In this document: piece by piece, positions 17,052-26,100 of the stretch | How the letters are laid out: each line of letters opens with the position of its first letter | Numbering within the stretch: position 1 is the first letter of the stretch | DNA from: Burkholderiales bacterium Ga0074133 | GTDB taxonomy: Bacteria > Pseudomonadota > Gammaproteobacteria > Burkholderiales > Burkholderiaceae_C | Length of the DNA stretch: 43,783 nt | Assembly: GCA_001464865.1 (NCBI GenBank) | Contig: LNEG01000131.1 | Span: forward strand, 1 to 43,783 | Reading direction: 5' to 3' | Notes under the pieces: generated by a model | The model's input: only the letters and a program-made list of their open reading frames with translations | What the model was told of the DNA's origin: nothing | Databases searched by the model: none | Program-made: the position numbers and the translations under genes

Positions 17052-17057
17052 ATTATA
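17052..17057 (-). promoter_or_regulatory. -10 box TATAAT of the truncated tRNA-Leu
   Basis: On the minus strand TATAAT at 17057-17052 is a perfect -10 consensus. Transcription would start about 10-12 bases before the tRNA-like 5' end at 17034. No clear -35 was seen. Confidence 0.5.
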
Positions 17058-17154
17058 GGACAGGAATTTCGGGCTCCGGAGAGTTTTGAAGATTTTTTAT
17101 GCTTCGAGTGAATGGAGGCTGCAGGCCTGCCATCGTGCGTCGAGACGTCCGGAA

Positions 17155-17186
17155 ACAAAAAAGCCGCGGTCATGAGACAGCGGCCT
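17155..17186 (-). terminator. Terminator of the intact tRNA-Leu gene
   Basis: On the minus strand GCCGC-x-GTC-TCAT-GAC-x-GCGGC (stem 17184-17163, one internal mismatch) is followed by TTTTTTG. It begins about 40 bases after the CCA end of the tRNA. It shares the outer GCCGC stem and T-run with the terminator of the truncated copy, suggesting both derive from one duplicated unit. Confidence 0.75.
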
Positions 17187-17224
17187 GGATATTTGTGAAA
17201 ACCGCGATGGGTTCTCGTTAAACT

Positions 17225-17309
<85 letters not shown>

Positions 17310-17327
17310 ATTTCAGGAAAGACTAAG

Positions 17328-17333
17328 ATTGTA
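17328..17333 (-). promoter_or_regulatory. -10 box of tRNA-Leu overlapping the rnr start codon
   Basis: TACAAT on the minus strand (within TATACAAT) is five of six to consensus. The rnr start codon TTG occupies 17329-17331 on the plus strand, so one stretch of DNA serves both. Confidence 0.55.
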
Positions 17334-19662
17334 TATCAAAAAAACGACCCCCGACGCGCAATCTGCTGCGCACCTGTCTCAGGAGATTGAAGGCAGCGTA
17401 CAGGGGCACCGTGACGGACATGGTTTCGTCATTCGCGATGATGGCGATGGCGACATCTATATCCCCCCCAACGAAATGCGCGCGGTGCTGCACAAGGACC
17501 GTGTTCGCGTGCGTATCGTGCGCCAGGACCGCCGCGGGCGCCCTGAAGGCCGGGTGGTCGAGATCATTGAGCGCCCTCCGCAGCCCATCATTGGCCGCTT
17601 GCTGCAGGAAAGCGGCGTGTGGCTGGTGGCGCCAGAAGACAAGCGTTATGGCCAGGATGTATTGATCCCCAAAGGGGCTACTGGCGCAGCCAAACCCGGG
17701 CAGGTGGTGGTGGTTGAACTGACCGAGCCACCCGCATTGTTTGGACAGCCCGTCGGCCGCATCACCGAAGTGCTCGGCGAGGTGGACGACCCTGGCATGG
17801 AGATCGAGATTGCCGTGCGCAAGTACGGCGTGCCACACGAGTTCTCGGCTGAGTGCCTGGCGCAGGCCAAGGAACTGCCCGACAAGGTGCGTGCGCAGGA
17901 CAAGAAGCGACGTGTGGACCTGACTGACGTACCGCTGGTCACCATCGATGGCGAAGACGCGCGCGATTTTGACGATGCCGTGTATTGCGAGCCTGCGAAG
18001 GTGGGCCGCAGCAAGGGCTGGCGCCTGCTGGTGGCGATTGCCGACGTGAGCCACTATGTGGAGACCGGCAGCGCCATTGACATCGACGCATACGACCGGG
18101 CCACCAGCGTGTATTTCCCGCGCCGCGTGATCCCCATGCTGCCGGAAAAGCTCAGCAATGGGCTGTGTTCCCTGAATCCCGAGGTTGAACGTCTGTGCAT
18201 GGTGTGTGACATGCTGGTCACGGCCAAGGGCGAGGTGCATGCGTACCAGTTCTACCCGGCCGTGATGTTCAGCCATGCGCGCTTCACGTACACCGAGGTG
18301 GCGGCGATTTTGGCCAACACGCGCGGCCCCGAGGCCAGCAAGCGCAAGGACCGCGTCAAGGACCTGCTCAACCTGCACGATGTGTACCGCGCGCTACTCA
18401 TCGCGCGCCAGGCACGCGGCGCCGTGGATTTCGAGACGACCGAGACGCAAATCGTGTGTGACGAAAACGGCCGCATCGAAAAGATCGTGCCGCGTACCCG
18501 CAACGATGCGCACAAGCTCATCGAGGAGGCGATGCTGGCCGCCAATGTTTGCAGCGCCGACTTCATCGCCCAGGGGGGGCAACCGGGCCTGTTCCGCGTG
18601 CACGAAGGCCCCACGCCCGAGAAGCAGGAAATCCTGCGCAACTACCTCAAGGCCATGGCTGTCGGCATGACGATTGGCGACGACCCGAAGCCTGGTGACT
18701 TCCAGGCCATCGCCACCGCCACCAAGGACCGGCCTGACGCACAGCAGATCCACACCATGCTGCTGCGTTCCATGCAGCAGGCCATCTACACGCCGGTCAA
18801 CAGCGGGCACTTCGGTCTGGCGTTCGAGGCTTACACGCACTTCACCAGCCCGATCCGGCGATACCCCGATTTGCTGGTGCACCGTGTCATCAAGGCCATC
18901 CTGAACAGGACCAAGTACGCGCTGCCGTCGTTGCCCACACCGGGCGAGGCGCATGCCAAGCTGGCCAAGAGGCTGGCGGCGCGCGTGGCAGCGCCCGGCA
19001 CCAAGCCGCGCAAGGACGTGACACCACCCAGCCGTGACACTCAGGCGTGGGAGGCTGCTGGCCTGCACTGCAGCGCCAACGAGCGCCGTGCCGACGAGGC
19101 CAGTCGCGATGTGGAGGCCTGGCTCAAGTGCAAGTACATGCGCGAGCATCTGGGTGAGGAATACAGCGGCGTGGTCAGTGCAGCGACGAGCTTCGGCATC
19201 TTCGTGACGCTGGACGCGATGTATGTCGAGGGCCTGGTGCACATCACCGAACTGGGTGGTGAATACTTCAAGTTCGACGAGGCGCGCCAGGAACTGCGCG
19301 GCGAGCGTACCGGCATTCGCTACGCCATCGGTGCGCGGGTGCGCGTACAGGTCAGCCGTGTGGACCTGGATGGCCGCAAGATCGACTTCCGCCTCGTGCG
19401 TGAAGGCGAGGAACTGCTGGGCCGGGCATTGAAGGACAAGGGCGTGGGCGCCGATGGCGCTGGCGGTGGCTCCCGCAAGACGGGGGGGCGGTCTGCCGGG
19501 CGCAAGGCAGACAAGGGTGCAGCGCCGTCGGCGACGGAACAGGCAGGCCTCTCGCGCGAGCGTGCCGCGCGCTCGCCCATCCAGTCGCTCAAGGCCTCGG
19601 TGAAGAAGGCGGTCGCGGGCAAGTCCAGCAAGGGCAAGGCGCGCAAGCCCCGCAGGGGCTGA
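17329..19662 (+). CDS. rnr: Ribonuclease R
   Basis: A 777-residue 3'-5' exoribonuclease for structured RNA, mRNA turnover and RNA quality control. I chose TTG 17329 because AGGAAAG lies eight bases upstream; the frame stays open further back, but only through the antisense of the tRNA gene. Domains: cold-shock-like region with EGSVQGHRDGHGFVIRDDG (about 20-40) and a second CSD, RNB catalytic domain from about 195 to 530 with the metal-binding IDGEDARDFDDAV (about 206-218), S1 domain about 620-705 (YSGVVSAATSFGIFV, DGRKIDFRLV), then a basic Lys/Arg/Ser tail to 777. The N-terminal helix-turn-helix found in E. coli RNase R is missing. The gene is monocistronic. Confidence 0.95.
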   Translation: MYIKKTTPDAQSAAHLSQEIEGSVQGHRDGHGFVIRDDGDGDIYIPPNEMRAVLHKDRVRVRIVRQDRRGRPEGRVVEIIERPPQPIIGRLLQESGVWLVAPEDKRYGQDVLIPKGATGAAKPGQVVVVELTEPPALFGQPVGRITEVLGEVDDPGMEIEIAVRKYGVPHEFSAECLAQAKELPDKVRAQDKKRRVDLTDVPLVTIDGEDARDFDDAVYCEPAKVGRSKGWRLLVAIADVSHYVETGSAIDIDAYDRATSVYFPRRVIPMLPEKLSNGLCSLNPEVERLCMVCDMLVTAKGEVHAYQFYPAVMFSHARFTYTEVAAILANTRGPEASKRKDRVKDLLNLHDVYRALLIARQARGAVDFETTETQIVCDENGRIEKIVPRTRNDAHKLIEEAMLAANVCSADFIAQGGQPGLFRVHEGPTPEKQEILRNYLKAMAVGMTIGDDPKPGDFQAIATATKDRPDAQQIHTMLLRSMQQAIYTPVNSGHFGLAFEAYTHFTSPIRRYPDLLVHRVIKAILNRTKYALPSLPTPGEAHAKLAKRLAARVAAPGTKPRKDVTPPSRDTQAWEAAGLHCSANERRADEASRDVEAWLKCKYMREHLGEEYSGVVSAATSFGIFVTLDAMYVEGLVHITELGGEYFKFDEARQELRGERTGIRYAIGARVRVQVSRVDLDGRKIDFRLVREGEELLGRALKDKGVGADGAGGGSRKTGGRSAGRKADKGAAPSATEQAGLSRERAARSPIQSLKASVKKAVAGKSSKGKARKPRRG

Positions 19663-19761
19663 GTTCAGCCCGTGCTGGCGGGCCACCTGCTGATCTGTTG
19701 ATCGCTATAAAAAATATAGCAATGGGTGCAATTGATATATGGACTAGCGGCTGTTTCGGCT
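19663..19761. other. Intergenic region between convergent rnr and hydrolase gene
   Basis: The 99 bases hold copy b of the dispersed AT-rich repeat and nothing else that I recognise. The palindromic GCTAT-AAAAA-ATAGC core might double as a weak bidirectional terminator. Confidence 0.4.
19701..19752 (+). repeat. Dispersed AT-rich GATAGC repeat, copy b
   Basis: GCTATAAAAAATATAGC is a palindrome followed by AATGGGTGCAATTGATAT, TGGACTAGCGGCTG. It shares ATAGCAATG and TGGAC with copy a at 2191 and the GCTAT/ATAGC core with copies in dxr and the SpoU-type gene. Confidence 0.55.
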
Positions 19762-20772
19762 CTATTTCATCGGATTCTGTGCTCCGAAAGCCATCACCTC
19801 GTCGAGAAAGCGCGCATACCGCTGCGCTGTCTCTGCCGGGGCTTCCATCATGGGCAGGTGGCCGATGCCGGGCAGGGCGGAAATGCGTGCCTGCGGCAGC
19901 AGCGTCTGCACGGTGAGTAGCCCCGAACGGTCGAACACACGGTCGTTTTCGCCCCAGAGCACGAGGGTCGGGTGCTTTTGCAGCTGGCCCAGGTGCTCCT
20001 CCAGCAGGTAGCGGTCCTTGAGTTGCGCATCCCACACGCGCGCATTCGACGCGGCGTTGCGCAGCGCTTCCTGTTGGGATGCATGCAGGATGGGGTAGGG
20101 CAGAAACGGACGCTTTTCAAACACCAGATCCATCATCGCGCTGAATGCAGCGGCATCGTGGGCAACCAGCGGGCGCTGTCTTGCGTCGATGAGTCGATCC
20201 ATGGTGCTGGGCTGTGGCGACCGGATGCCGTGGGGCGCGCCGATAAAGGCCACGCTGGCCACGCGCTCGGGGTGCGCCAGCGCAAACAGCGCGGCTATCG
20301 TGCCGCCCATCGAGTTGCCCGCGAGGTGAACGCGCTGCAGGCCGAGGGCGTCCAGAAAGGCGCCCAGGCGCTGGGCGTGCGCCGCGTAGTCGTAGGCTTC
20401 GCCCTCCCGCCGCGTGCTCTCGCCAAAGCCTGGAATGTCCGGCGCGATGATTCGGTGTTGGTTGGTGAGCGGGCGTGCAAAATCGACCCAATGGTCTTTC
20501 TCTGCAAAGATGCCGTGCAGCAGGACGACGGGTACGTCTTCGCTACCGCTGTTGCCCGGGGCCGCGCCGCTCGTCAAGGAGCTGGCCGGCAGCGGGGTGT
20601 CCAGATAGTGCACGGTGTGCATCGCTATCTCGACGGTCTTTTCTTCCAGGCCCGAGAGGCTGCGATTGAGCTGGAGCAGCGGCTCCCTGAACAGCGACGG
20701 AACACCGTAGTACAGGCCGGCGAGGCTGCAAACGATCAGGGTGATTGCAACGGAAATGGCGATGCGTTTCAA
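19762..20772 (-). CDS. Membrane-anchored alpha/beta hydrolase (esterase/lipase type)
   Basis: A 336-residue hydrolase. I chose TTG 20772 because GGAG is eight bases upstream and the product then opens with MKRIAISVAITLIVCSLAGLYY, a typical signal-anchor; an ATG at 20838 would add 22 polar residues and has no ribosome site. The enzyme is therefore probably periplasmic or attached to the inner membrane. Fold markers are VPVVLLHGIFAEKDHW (about 80-95), DIPGFGES, the nucleophile elbow GNSMGG, an acid in WGENDRVFD and the catalytic His in GIGHLPMMEAP near the C-terminus. The closest family type is esterase/lipase of the EstB or Lip3 kind; the substrate is unknown. It is divergent from an AraC-type regulator 147 bases away. 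Confidence 0.85.
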   Translation of the reverse strand: MKRIAISVAITLIVCSLAGLYYGVPSLFREPLLQLNRSLSGLEEKTVEIAMHTVHYLDTPLPASSLTSGAAPGNSGSEDVPVVLLHGIFAEKDHWVDFARPLTNQHRIIAPDIPGFGESTRREGEAYDYAAHAQRLGAFLDALGLQRVHLAGNSMGGTIAALFALAHPERVASVAFIGAPHGIRSPQPSTMDRLIDARQRPLVAHDAAAFSAMMDLVFEKRPFLPYPILHASQQEALRNAASNARVWDAQLKDRYLLEEHLGQLQKHPTLVLWGENDRVFDRSGLLTVQTLLPQARISALPGIGHLPMMEAPAETAQRYARFLDEVMAFGAQNPMK

Positions 20773-20919
20773 GCGGCGTTCTCCAGAAATGACAGGTGTA
20801 TCGGTGCGCGCCGCGCGTTCGCGCGAAGCGACGGCCATCGTCGGCGGCGCATGGCTGCGGGCCGACGAATCTGTGCAAGGCTATGCGTGTCTCCCTCCAA
20901 AAACTTGCACGATTGGGCT

Positions 20920-21669
20920 ATGCCGACACGCAACACGTTGACCCTGGGCGCTGACCGGGCCCTGTACCTGGGCGATGTTCCCGCTACAGGTTGGCACTGC
21001 CATGCGTCGCCCGTGTTGCTGCTCGGCTTGTCGGGCCGGTTTGCCGTGCATTGGGAGCCAAGCCAGGCGGAGACCTGCCACAGTGCGCTGATCGATACCG
21101 GCGTACCGCACATATTTGACCCACGCGGCGAGACAGTGGCCCTGGTGTACATGGAGCCTGACTCCCTGGAGGCGCGCGGCCTGCGGGGCATATTCCGGCA
21201 GCAGGGCGGCGTGGTGCTGGATGTGGCGGCGCCGGTGGGGGCGCGAAGCGCCATGGAGGACTATTTGCGCCACTTCGATCTGCCAGCCCTGCTGCGCTTC
21301 CCGCTGGGCGTTGACGCCTCCCCGCTGGATGCGCGCGTGGCGCACAGCCTGCGCCTGCTGCGCAACCCGCAGGTGCCGGGTGCGCCACGGTTGCGGCGCG
21401 ATGTGTTGGCTGCTGAGGCCGCGCTTTCAGCCTCGCGCTTCAACCACCTGTTTCGCGCCGAGATGGGGGTCAGCCTGCGCAGTTACCGCGTGTGGTCGCA
21501 GGTGCGCCTGGCCATGGCAGGCCTGGCCGTAAGCCCTCGCCTCACAGACGCGGCGCTGCACGGTGAGTTTTCCGACTCGGCGCACTTCAGCCGCATGTTC
21601 CGGCAGACGTTTGGCATGACGCCTTCGAGCGTGCTGCGCCCGCTCAAAGAGGTCACGCTGCTGGGGTAG
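20920..21669 (+). CDS. AraC family transcriptional regulator
   Basis: This 249-residue regulator has an N-terminal cupin-like sensing domain (about 1-140, with GWHCHASPVLLLGLSGRF and DTGVPHIFDPRG) and a C-terminal two-helix-turn-helix DNA-binding domain (about 155-245). The second HTH carries the typical FSDSAHFSRMFRQTFGMTPSS signature (about 215-236); the first, around AALSASRFNHLFRAEMGVSLRSYR, is also well kept. The start at ATG 20920 gives MPTRNTLTLGAD; no strong ribosome site is seen. The neighbouring divergent hydrolase gene is a plausible target, but that is only inferred from position. Confidence 0.88.
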   Translation: MPTRNTLTLGADRALYLGDVPATGWHCHASPVLLLGLSGRFAVHWEPSQAETCHSALIDTGVPHIFDPRGETVALVYMEPDSLEARGLRGIFRQQGGVVLDVAAPVGARSAMEDYLRHFDLPALLRFPLGVDASPLDARVAHSLRLLRNPQVPGAPRLRRDVLAAEAALSASRFNHLFRAEMGVSLRSYRVWSQVRLAMAGLAVSPRLTDAALHGEFSDSAHFSRMFRQTFGMTPSSVLRPLKEVTLLG

Positions 21670-21714
21670 CTGTGTTCATCGCGCACCGCTGCAGTCAGGG
21701 TCAATCTCGCGCCG

Positions 21715-23247
21715 TCAGCCACCCACGCGCCGCGCCAGCGCGCTCGCAGTCAGCGTCAGCCCTTGAGGCCAGTCATCGGCTGCCTGGCCATGCAGGTAGA
21801 CCGCACCACGGGCGGCATGTGCAGCATGGACGCCAGCGGCCAGGCGGGCTCCCACCATGCCAGCCAGCACATCGCCCGTGCCGGCCGTGGCCAGACGCGC
21901 ATTGCCGGTAGGGTTGAGGGCGGATGTGCCGTCTGGCGAGGCGATCACGCTGCCCGAACCCTTGAGCACCGCCACGCACTGGAACGCGTCTGCCAGTTGC
22001 TGCGCAGATTCCAGCCGGTCGCCCTGAACCTCTGCGGTCGTCAGGCCCAGCAGGCGTGCTGCCTCCAGGGGGTGGGGTGTGAGCACTGTGGGCAGCCCGC
22101 GCTGGCTGCGCGCGGCGACCAGTGCGCACAGGTCCTTGCGGGTAGCGATGATGTTGAGCGCATCGGCATCCAGCACCAGGCGTGCAGCGCGGGTGATGAC
22201 TGCGGGCAATACCGGCGCAACAGCCTGTCCGCCGCCGCAGCCGCAAACGACCGTGAGATCTTCGAGCATCAGTGCGTCAAACCGGCGGAACATCAATTCG
22301 GGTTGCTGCGCGTCCAGTGGCAGGTGGCCGTCGTCCAGCAGTGCCACCAGTACCCGTCCCGCGCCGCTGTGCAGGGCGGCCGATGCGGCCAGCAGCGCCG
22401 CCCCTGTCATGCCCATCCCGCGTGCGGCCAGGCCCTCGCCACCCACCACGGCCACGTCACCGTAGCTGCCCTTGTGGCTGGCATGGGTGCGCGAGGGCGG
22501 CTCTGGCGGTGCGCTCAGCCACGCATCGGGTGGTCCATGCCCGATCTGGGCCGGGTCAATGCCCAGGTTGTCCAGCCAGACCTGCCCGGCAGCGTCGCGC
22601 CCGCTGGCGGTAAACAGGCCGGGTTTGAGGGTGAGCAGGCTCAGGGTGTAGTGGCCCGCGCCAGCGCCTGTTGGCGCCGCAGTTGCGAAGCCGGCTGCGA
22701 ACTGGCCGGTGTCGGCATCGAGACCGCTGGGCACATCCACGGCCAGCAGGGGCGTGGCTCCCGCCTGCAGCGCCCGCAATGCCTGAAGGCACTGCTGCAT
22801 GCGGCCGTCCAGCGGGCGCGCTGGCGTTTGGCGTGCGGACGAGACGCCGATGCCCAGCAGTGCGTCAATGCACAGGTCATCCCGTGTGAGGCCTTGCGGC
22901 GAGCTGTCTGCCCACTCGACACCGACTGACAGTGCGCCCTCCCACGAGGCGCGTGCATCAGAAGGGGCGGACTCGGGATGCCCCAGCCATGTCACCACCA
23001 CGCGGCGGCCTTGCCGGCGCAGGTGCATGGCTGCTTCCAGTCCGTCACCGCCGTTGTTGCCTGGCCCGCACGCAATCCACACCGTGCGCGAGTGCGGGGC
23101 CAGGGCCATCGCCAATCGCGCCACTGCCAGACCCGCCCGTTGCATCAGGGTGTGCGAGGGCAGGGAGCGGGCGGCAGCCTGCTCCAGTACGCGGGTGGAT
23201 GCTGTGCTGAAGAGCGGGTAGGCCTGGGTCGGGCGGATGGGGTGCAT
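21715..23247 (-). CDS. nnr: Bifunctional NAD(P)H-hydrate epimerase / ADP-dependent NAD(P)H-hydrate dehydratase
   Basis: A 510-residue metabolite-repair enzyme that epimerises and dehydrates damaged NADHX and NADPHX. The N-terminal YjeF_N epimerase domain (about 1-225) shows RAGLAVARLA and the GPGNNGGDGLEAA signature; the C-terminal carbohydrate kinase-like dehydratase (about 235-505) shows GEGLAARGMGMTGAALLAA, VLDADALNI, LTPHPLEAARLLG, LKGSGSVI and GTGDVLAGMVGARLAAG. Both halves look intact. ATG 23247 begins MHPIRPTQAYPLF; longer starts are possible but add low-quality sequence. The gene stands alone, 211 bases downstream of the DadA-like gene on the same strand. Confidence 0.94.
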   Translation of the reverse strand: MHPIRPTQAYPLFSTASTRVLEQAAARSLPSHTLMQRAGLAVARLAMALAPHSRTVWIACGPGNNGGDGLEAAMHLRRQGRRVVVTWLGHPESAPSDARASWEGALSVGVEWADSSPQGLTRDDLCIDALLGIGVSSARQTPARPLDGRMQQCLQALRALQAGATPLLAVDVPSGLDADTGQFAAGFATAAPTGAGAGHYTLSLLTLKPGLFTASGRDAAGQVWLDNLGIDPAQIGHGPPDAWLSAPPEPPSRTHASHKGSYGDVAVVGGEGLAARGMGMTGAALLAASAALHSGAGRVLVALLDDGHLPLDAQQPELMFRRFDALMLEDLTVVCGCGGGQAVAPVLPAVITRAARLVLDADALNIIATRKDLCALVAARSQRGLPTVLTPHPLEAARLLGLTTAEVQGDRLESAQQLADAFQCVAVLKGSGSVIASPDGTSALNPTGNARLATAGTGDVLAGMVGARLAAGVHAAHAARGAVYLHGQAADDWPQGLTLTASALARRVGG

Positions 23248-23458
23248 GGCGGCGATGTGGGTGAGGCAAAGTGCGGCGCTGGCACTGCACATTGCTGTGC
23301 AGAGGCTGGCAGGGTTGGCCCTGCCTCGGCATTTTGCGCCGCGCCGCATCGCTGCGGGCCGTGGAAAGGGTTACATCGGGTGCCAGCATGTCCTCACCGA
23401 GTGTGCGCGCGGCCTGCAACGCACGGCTGTCCGTGGTGCAGGCTCGGCGCAGCGCGCC

Positions 23459-24691
23459 TCAGAACTTGCGCATTCCGAGGCCGTCCAGCGAGACCTCGGG
23501 CGCGCGTTGCACTACAAGGTCTGCCACCGCGCGTGCGCTGCCGCAGGCCAGGGCCCAGCCATTGCCCCCATGGGCCAGATTGAGCCATATGCCGGGTACT
23601 CCGCTGGCGCCGATCACCGGTGCTCCGTCGGGCATTGCCACCCGCGCGCCGCGCCAGATCTGCAGCCCTTTGGAGAGTTGCGCGCCACCCGGAAACCAGT
23701 CATTGAACGTGCGGTACAGGCGCTGCAGCGTGGGCGCATGGTGCTCTGCCGATGGCCCGGCCAGTTCAGCGCCGCCCGCAATGCGCACCCGCTGCCCCAG
23801 TCGCGTGATGCTGATCTGCTGCGCCACGTCGATCACGCTGGCAACAGGGGCGTGGGTGGCTTCGCGCAGGGGTGCGCTCACGGTGTAGCCATGTACGGCC
23901 GCCACTGGCAGGGCCAGGCCCAGTGGGGCCATCAACGTTGCCGGAGCAGCCCCGGTGCACAGCACGACTGCGTCAAAGCGCCGGGGCTCGGTATCGCCGC
24001 GCAATGTGATCGCCACGGGGTTGGTGCTGATGCGCTCGACGGTAGCGTTGAATTCAAACGTCACGGCCGACCCCTGGATGCCTTGGCGCAGCAGCTGGCC
24101 GAACAGGCGGCAGTTGCCTGCGCTGGCCGCGGGAAGGTGAATTGCAGCGGCCAACGGGGTCTCGGGGCACAGACCGGGCTCCAGCTTGTGCGCCGCTTCC
24201 GGCGTGATCTCGTGCACGGTCTGGCCGGTATCGCGCAGGGTTTGCAGGGCAGGCTGGAGGGCGGCCAGCTCGGCCTCGGTACGCAGCAGCAGCAGGCGCC
24301 CGGTGGTGGCCTCGAAGTCCAGGTCGTGCAGTGCGGCGATGGCCTCCAGCCTTGCATGGCTGTAGCGGGCGAGCGCCTCCAGTGTGGCGGCCGGCGTCGT
24401 GTTGCGGCGCGAGGCCTGGCGCCAGCGCCGCAGCCAGGCCAGGTGCGGCAGGCTCATGCCACCGCCCAAGCGCAAGCTGGCCTGGGCGCCCCACAGGCGC
24501 AGTGGCTGCCCGAAGCCGGGCAGCGCCCACGGGGTGGACAAAAGCGGTGCCAGCAGGCTGCCGGTGGCAAAGCTGGCCTCTTCGGCGACAGCTCCGCGCT
24601 GCTCAAAAACGGTGATGTGGTGGCCATCCCTGGCCAGTTCGTACGCGGTGGTCACGCCGGCAATGCCGGCGCCCACGATGGCGATCTTCAT
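23459..24691 (-). CDS. D-amino acid dehydrogenase-like FAD oxidoreductase (DadA/DAO family)
   Basis: A 410-residue flavoprotein of the DadA type. The N-terminal Rossmann motif VGAGIAGVTTAYELARDGH with the acidic end VFEQ (about 6-31) binds FAD; SFATGSLLAPLLSTPW follows, typical of D-amino acid dehydrogenases. The C-terminal part has WRGARVAMPDGAPVIG and LNLAHGGNGWALACGSARAVADLV, the second FAD-binding region. Members oxidise D-amino acids and feed electrons to the respiratory chain. The next gene on this strand, upstream, is an amidase; a joint catabolic role is conceivable but the 50-base gap contains a repeat. The start ATG 24691 fits the family. Confidence 0.87.
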   Translation of the reverse strand: MKIAIVGAGIAGVTTAYELARDGHHITVFEQRGAVAEEASFATGSLLAPLLSTPWALPGFGQPLRLWGAQASLRLGGGMSLPHLAWLRRWRQASRRNTTPAATLEALARYSHARLEAIAALHDLDFEATTGRLLLLRTEAELAALQPALQTLRDTGQTVHEITPEAAHKLEPGLCPETPLAAAIHLPAASAGNCRLFGQLLRQGIQGSAVTFEFNATVERISTNPVAITLRGDTEPRRFDAVVLCTGAAPATLMAPLGLALPVAAVHGYTVSAPLREATHAPVASVIDVAQQISITRLGQRVRIAGGAELAGPSAEHHAPTLQRLYRTFNDWFPGGAQLSKGLQIWRGARVAMPDGAPVIGASGVPGIWLNLAHGGNGWALACGSARAVADLVVQRAPEVSLDGLGMRKF

Positions 24692-24700
24692 GAATTAATG

Positions 24701-24761
24701 ATGTATTGGGCCGGTAGCGCTTGATTATCAAGCCTCGGCAGCTACTTATTTTGTAGTGCTT
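24701..24761 (-). repeat. Dispersed AT-rich repeat, copy c, containing the amidase stop codon
   Basis: On the minus strand this copy reads CTACAAAATAAGTAGCTGCC, then AGGCTTGAT-AATCAAGC, then GCTACCGGCCCAAT. It is the most complete copy: CTAC/GTAG core, the CTTGAT/ATCAAG inverted repeat and a GGCC tail. The amidase stop codon TAG at 24744-24742 is inside the core. Confidence 0.6.
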
Positions 24762-26100
24762 GTTCGATTTGCATTCCGACGTTCAGCACGGTGTCGTCGC
24801 GCAGCGCGCCGTGCCACACCATCAAGCCGACCGGTAGCTCGCCCGGTTCATGGCAGGGCAGCGAAAGCGCGCAGCCATCGAGCAGGTTGATGACGCTGGT
24901 GTTGCGCAGCAGCAGGGCGTTGACGCGGAAGAACTCGGCATCTCGGGCGGCGTCCTGATGCGGGTCGCGGCCGTCCGCAGGTGCCACGTCCGCGATGGGC
25001 GGCGCGACGATCGGTACGGTGGGCGACAGCAGCGCACCGTAGCCGCCGATGGCGTCTTGCATGGCCGCGATCCAGGCTTGCCGCTCGCGCAGCAGATCAA
25101 TGTATTCCCAGGCCATCAGCGTGCCGCCTTTTTCGATGCGGGCGCGCACGCGGGCGTCGTACTGGCTGGCGCTGCGGGCCAGCAACGGGCGGTGCCATGC
25201 AAATGCCTCGGGGGCAGAAAACCCGTAGGCCGGCTGCTGCGCCACGGTCGGCAGGTCGATCATGTCGATGCTCGCGCCGGCTGCGCGCAGTGCATCGAGC
25301 GTCCTCGCGAAGGCCTGCGCCACGGTGGCGTCCAGTCCATCAAGGAACACTTGTCGCGGCACTGCCAGGCGGTACTGGGCCAGCGGTACCAGGCTGCGCG
25401 CTACCTGCCGTGCCGCGAGCACTTCGTGCACCACGATGGCGTCGCGCACGCTGCGGGTGATGGCGCAGGCAGTGTCGAGCGTGGTCGATAGCGGTACCGC
25501 GCCTTGTGTGGGCACCAGCCGCGCCGTGCTCTTGAATCCCACCACGCCGTTGAGGGCTGCAGGAATGCGGATGGACCCCCCGGTGTCGGACCCGAGCCCG
25601 ATGAACGCCGCCCCCGTGGCGACCGAGACAGCTGCCCCAGACGACGAGCCACCTGGTACCCGGGGCGGGCCGGACAGTGCACCCGTGCGTGCGTCCCAGG
25701 CCGCAGGCGTGCCGTAGTGCGGGTTCACACCCACTCCCGAGAAAGCGAACTCCACCATGTTGGTGCGGCCAATGATGGCAGCACCTGCCGCCCTCAGGCG
25801 TGCCACGGCGGGGCTGTCGGCCGCCGCTGCAGGCGCATCGGCCAGAACCGTCGACCCCGCGGGCGTAGGTTGACCGCCAATGTCAAACAGGTCCTTGACG
25901 GAGGCTGACAGCCCCGCCAGCGGAAGGCGGGCTGCCCCGGGGCGTGCGGCTTCATCGCGCGCAGATCCAAACAGGGTGCGCACGAAGCTGTGCGCGTTGC
26001 GTGGTGCCTGCGCCAGTTCGATGCAGCGCTCCATTTCGGCACTGGCGGTGGTGGCCCCGTCATGCAGGTGGTCGCGGGTGGAGGTCAGGTCGGAAAGCAT
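24742..26100 (-). CDS. Amidase (amidase signature family)
   Basis: A 452-residue hydrolase of amide bonds. The Ser-cisSer-Lys triad can be placed: K69 in SVKDLFDIGG, the cis-Ser S152 in PGGSSSGAA and the nucleophile S176 in GLGSDTGGSIRIPAALNG. The first Gly after the SS pair is replaced by Ser (SSSGAA instead of SSGG), a mild deviation. The family includes GatA, but the C-terminal half lacks GatA-specific features and gatCAB partners are absent, so it is probably a catabolic amidase. ATG 26100 is used; GTG 26142 would add 14 residues. Neither has a ribosome site. The last five codons and the stop fall in a dispersed repeat. Confidence 0.88.
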   Translation of the reverse strand: MLSDLTSTRDHLHDGATTASAEMERCIELAQAPRNAHSFVRTLFGSARDEAARPGAARLPLAGLSASVKDLFDIGGQPTPAGSTVLADAPAAAADSPAVARLRAAGAAIIGRTNMVEFAFSGVGVNPHYGTPAAWDARTGALSGPPRVPGGSSSGAAVSVATGAAFIGLGSDTGGSIRIPAALNGVVGFKSTARLVPTQGAVPLSTTLDTACAITRSVRDAIVVHEVLAARQVARSLVPLAQYRLAVPRQVFLDGLDATVAQAFARTLDALRAAGASIDMIDLPTVAQQPAYGFSAPEAFAWHRPLLARSASQYDARVRARIEKGGTLMAWEYIDLLRERQAWIAAMQDAIGGYGALLSPTVPIVAPPIADVAPADGRDPHQDAARDAEFFRVNALLLRNTSVINLLDGCALSLPCHEPGELPVGLMVWHGALRDDTVLNVGMQIEQALQNK

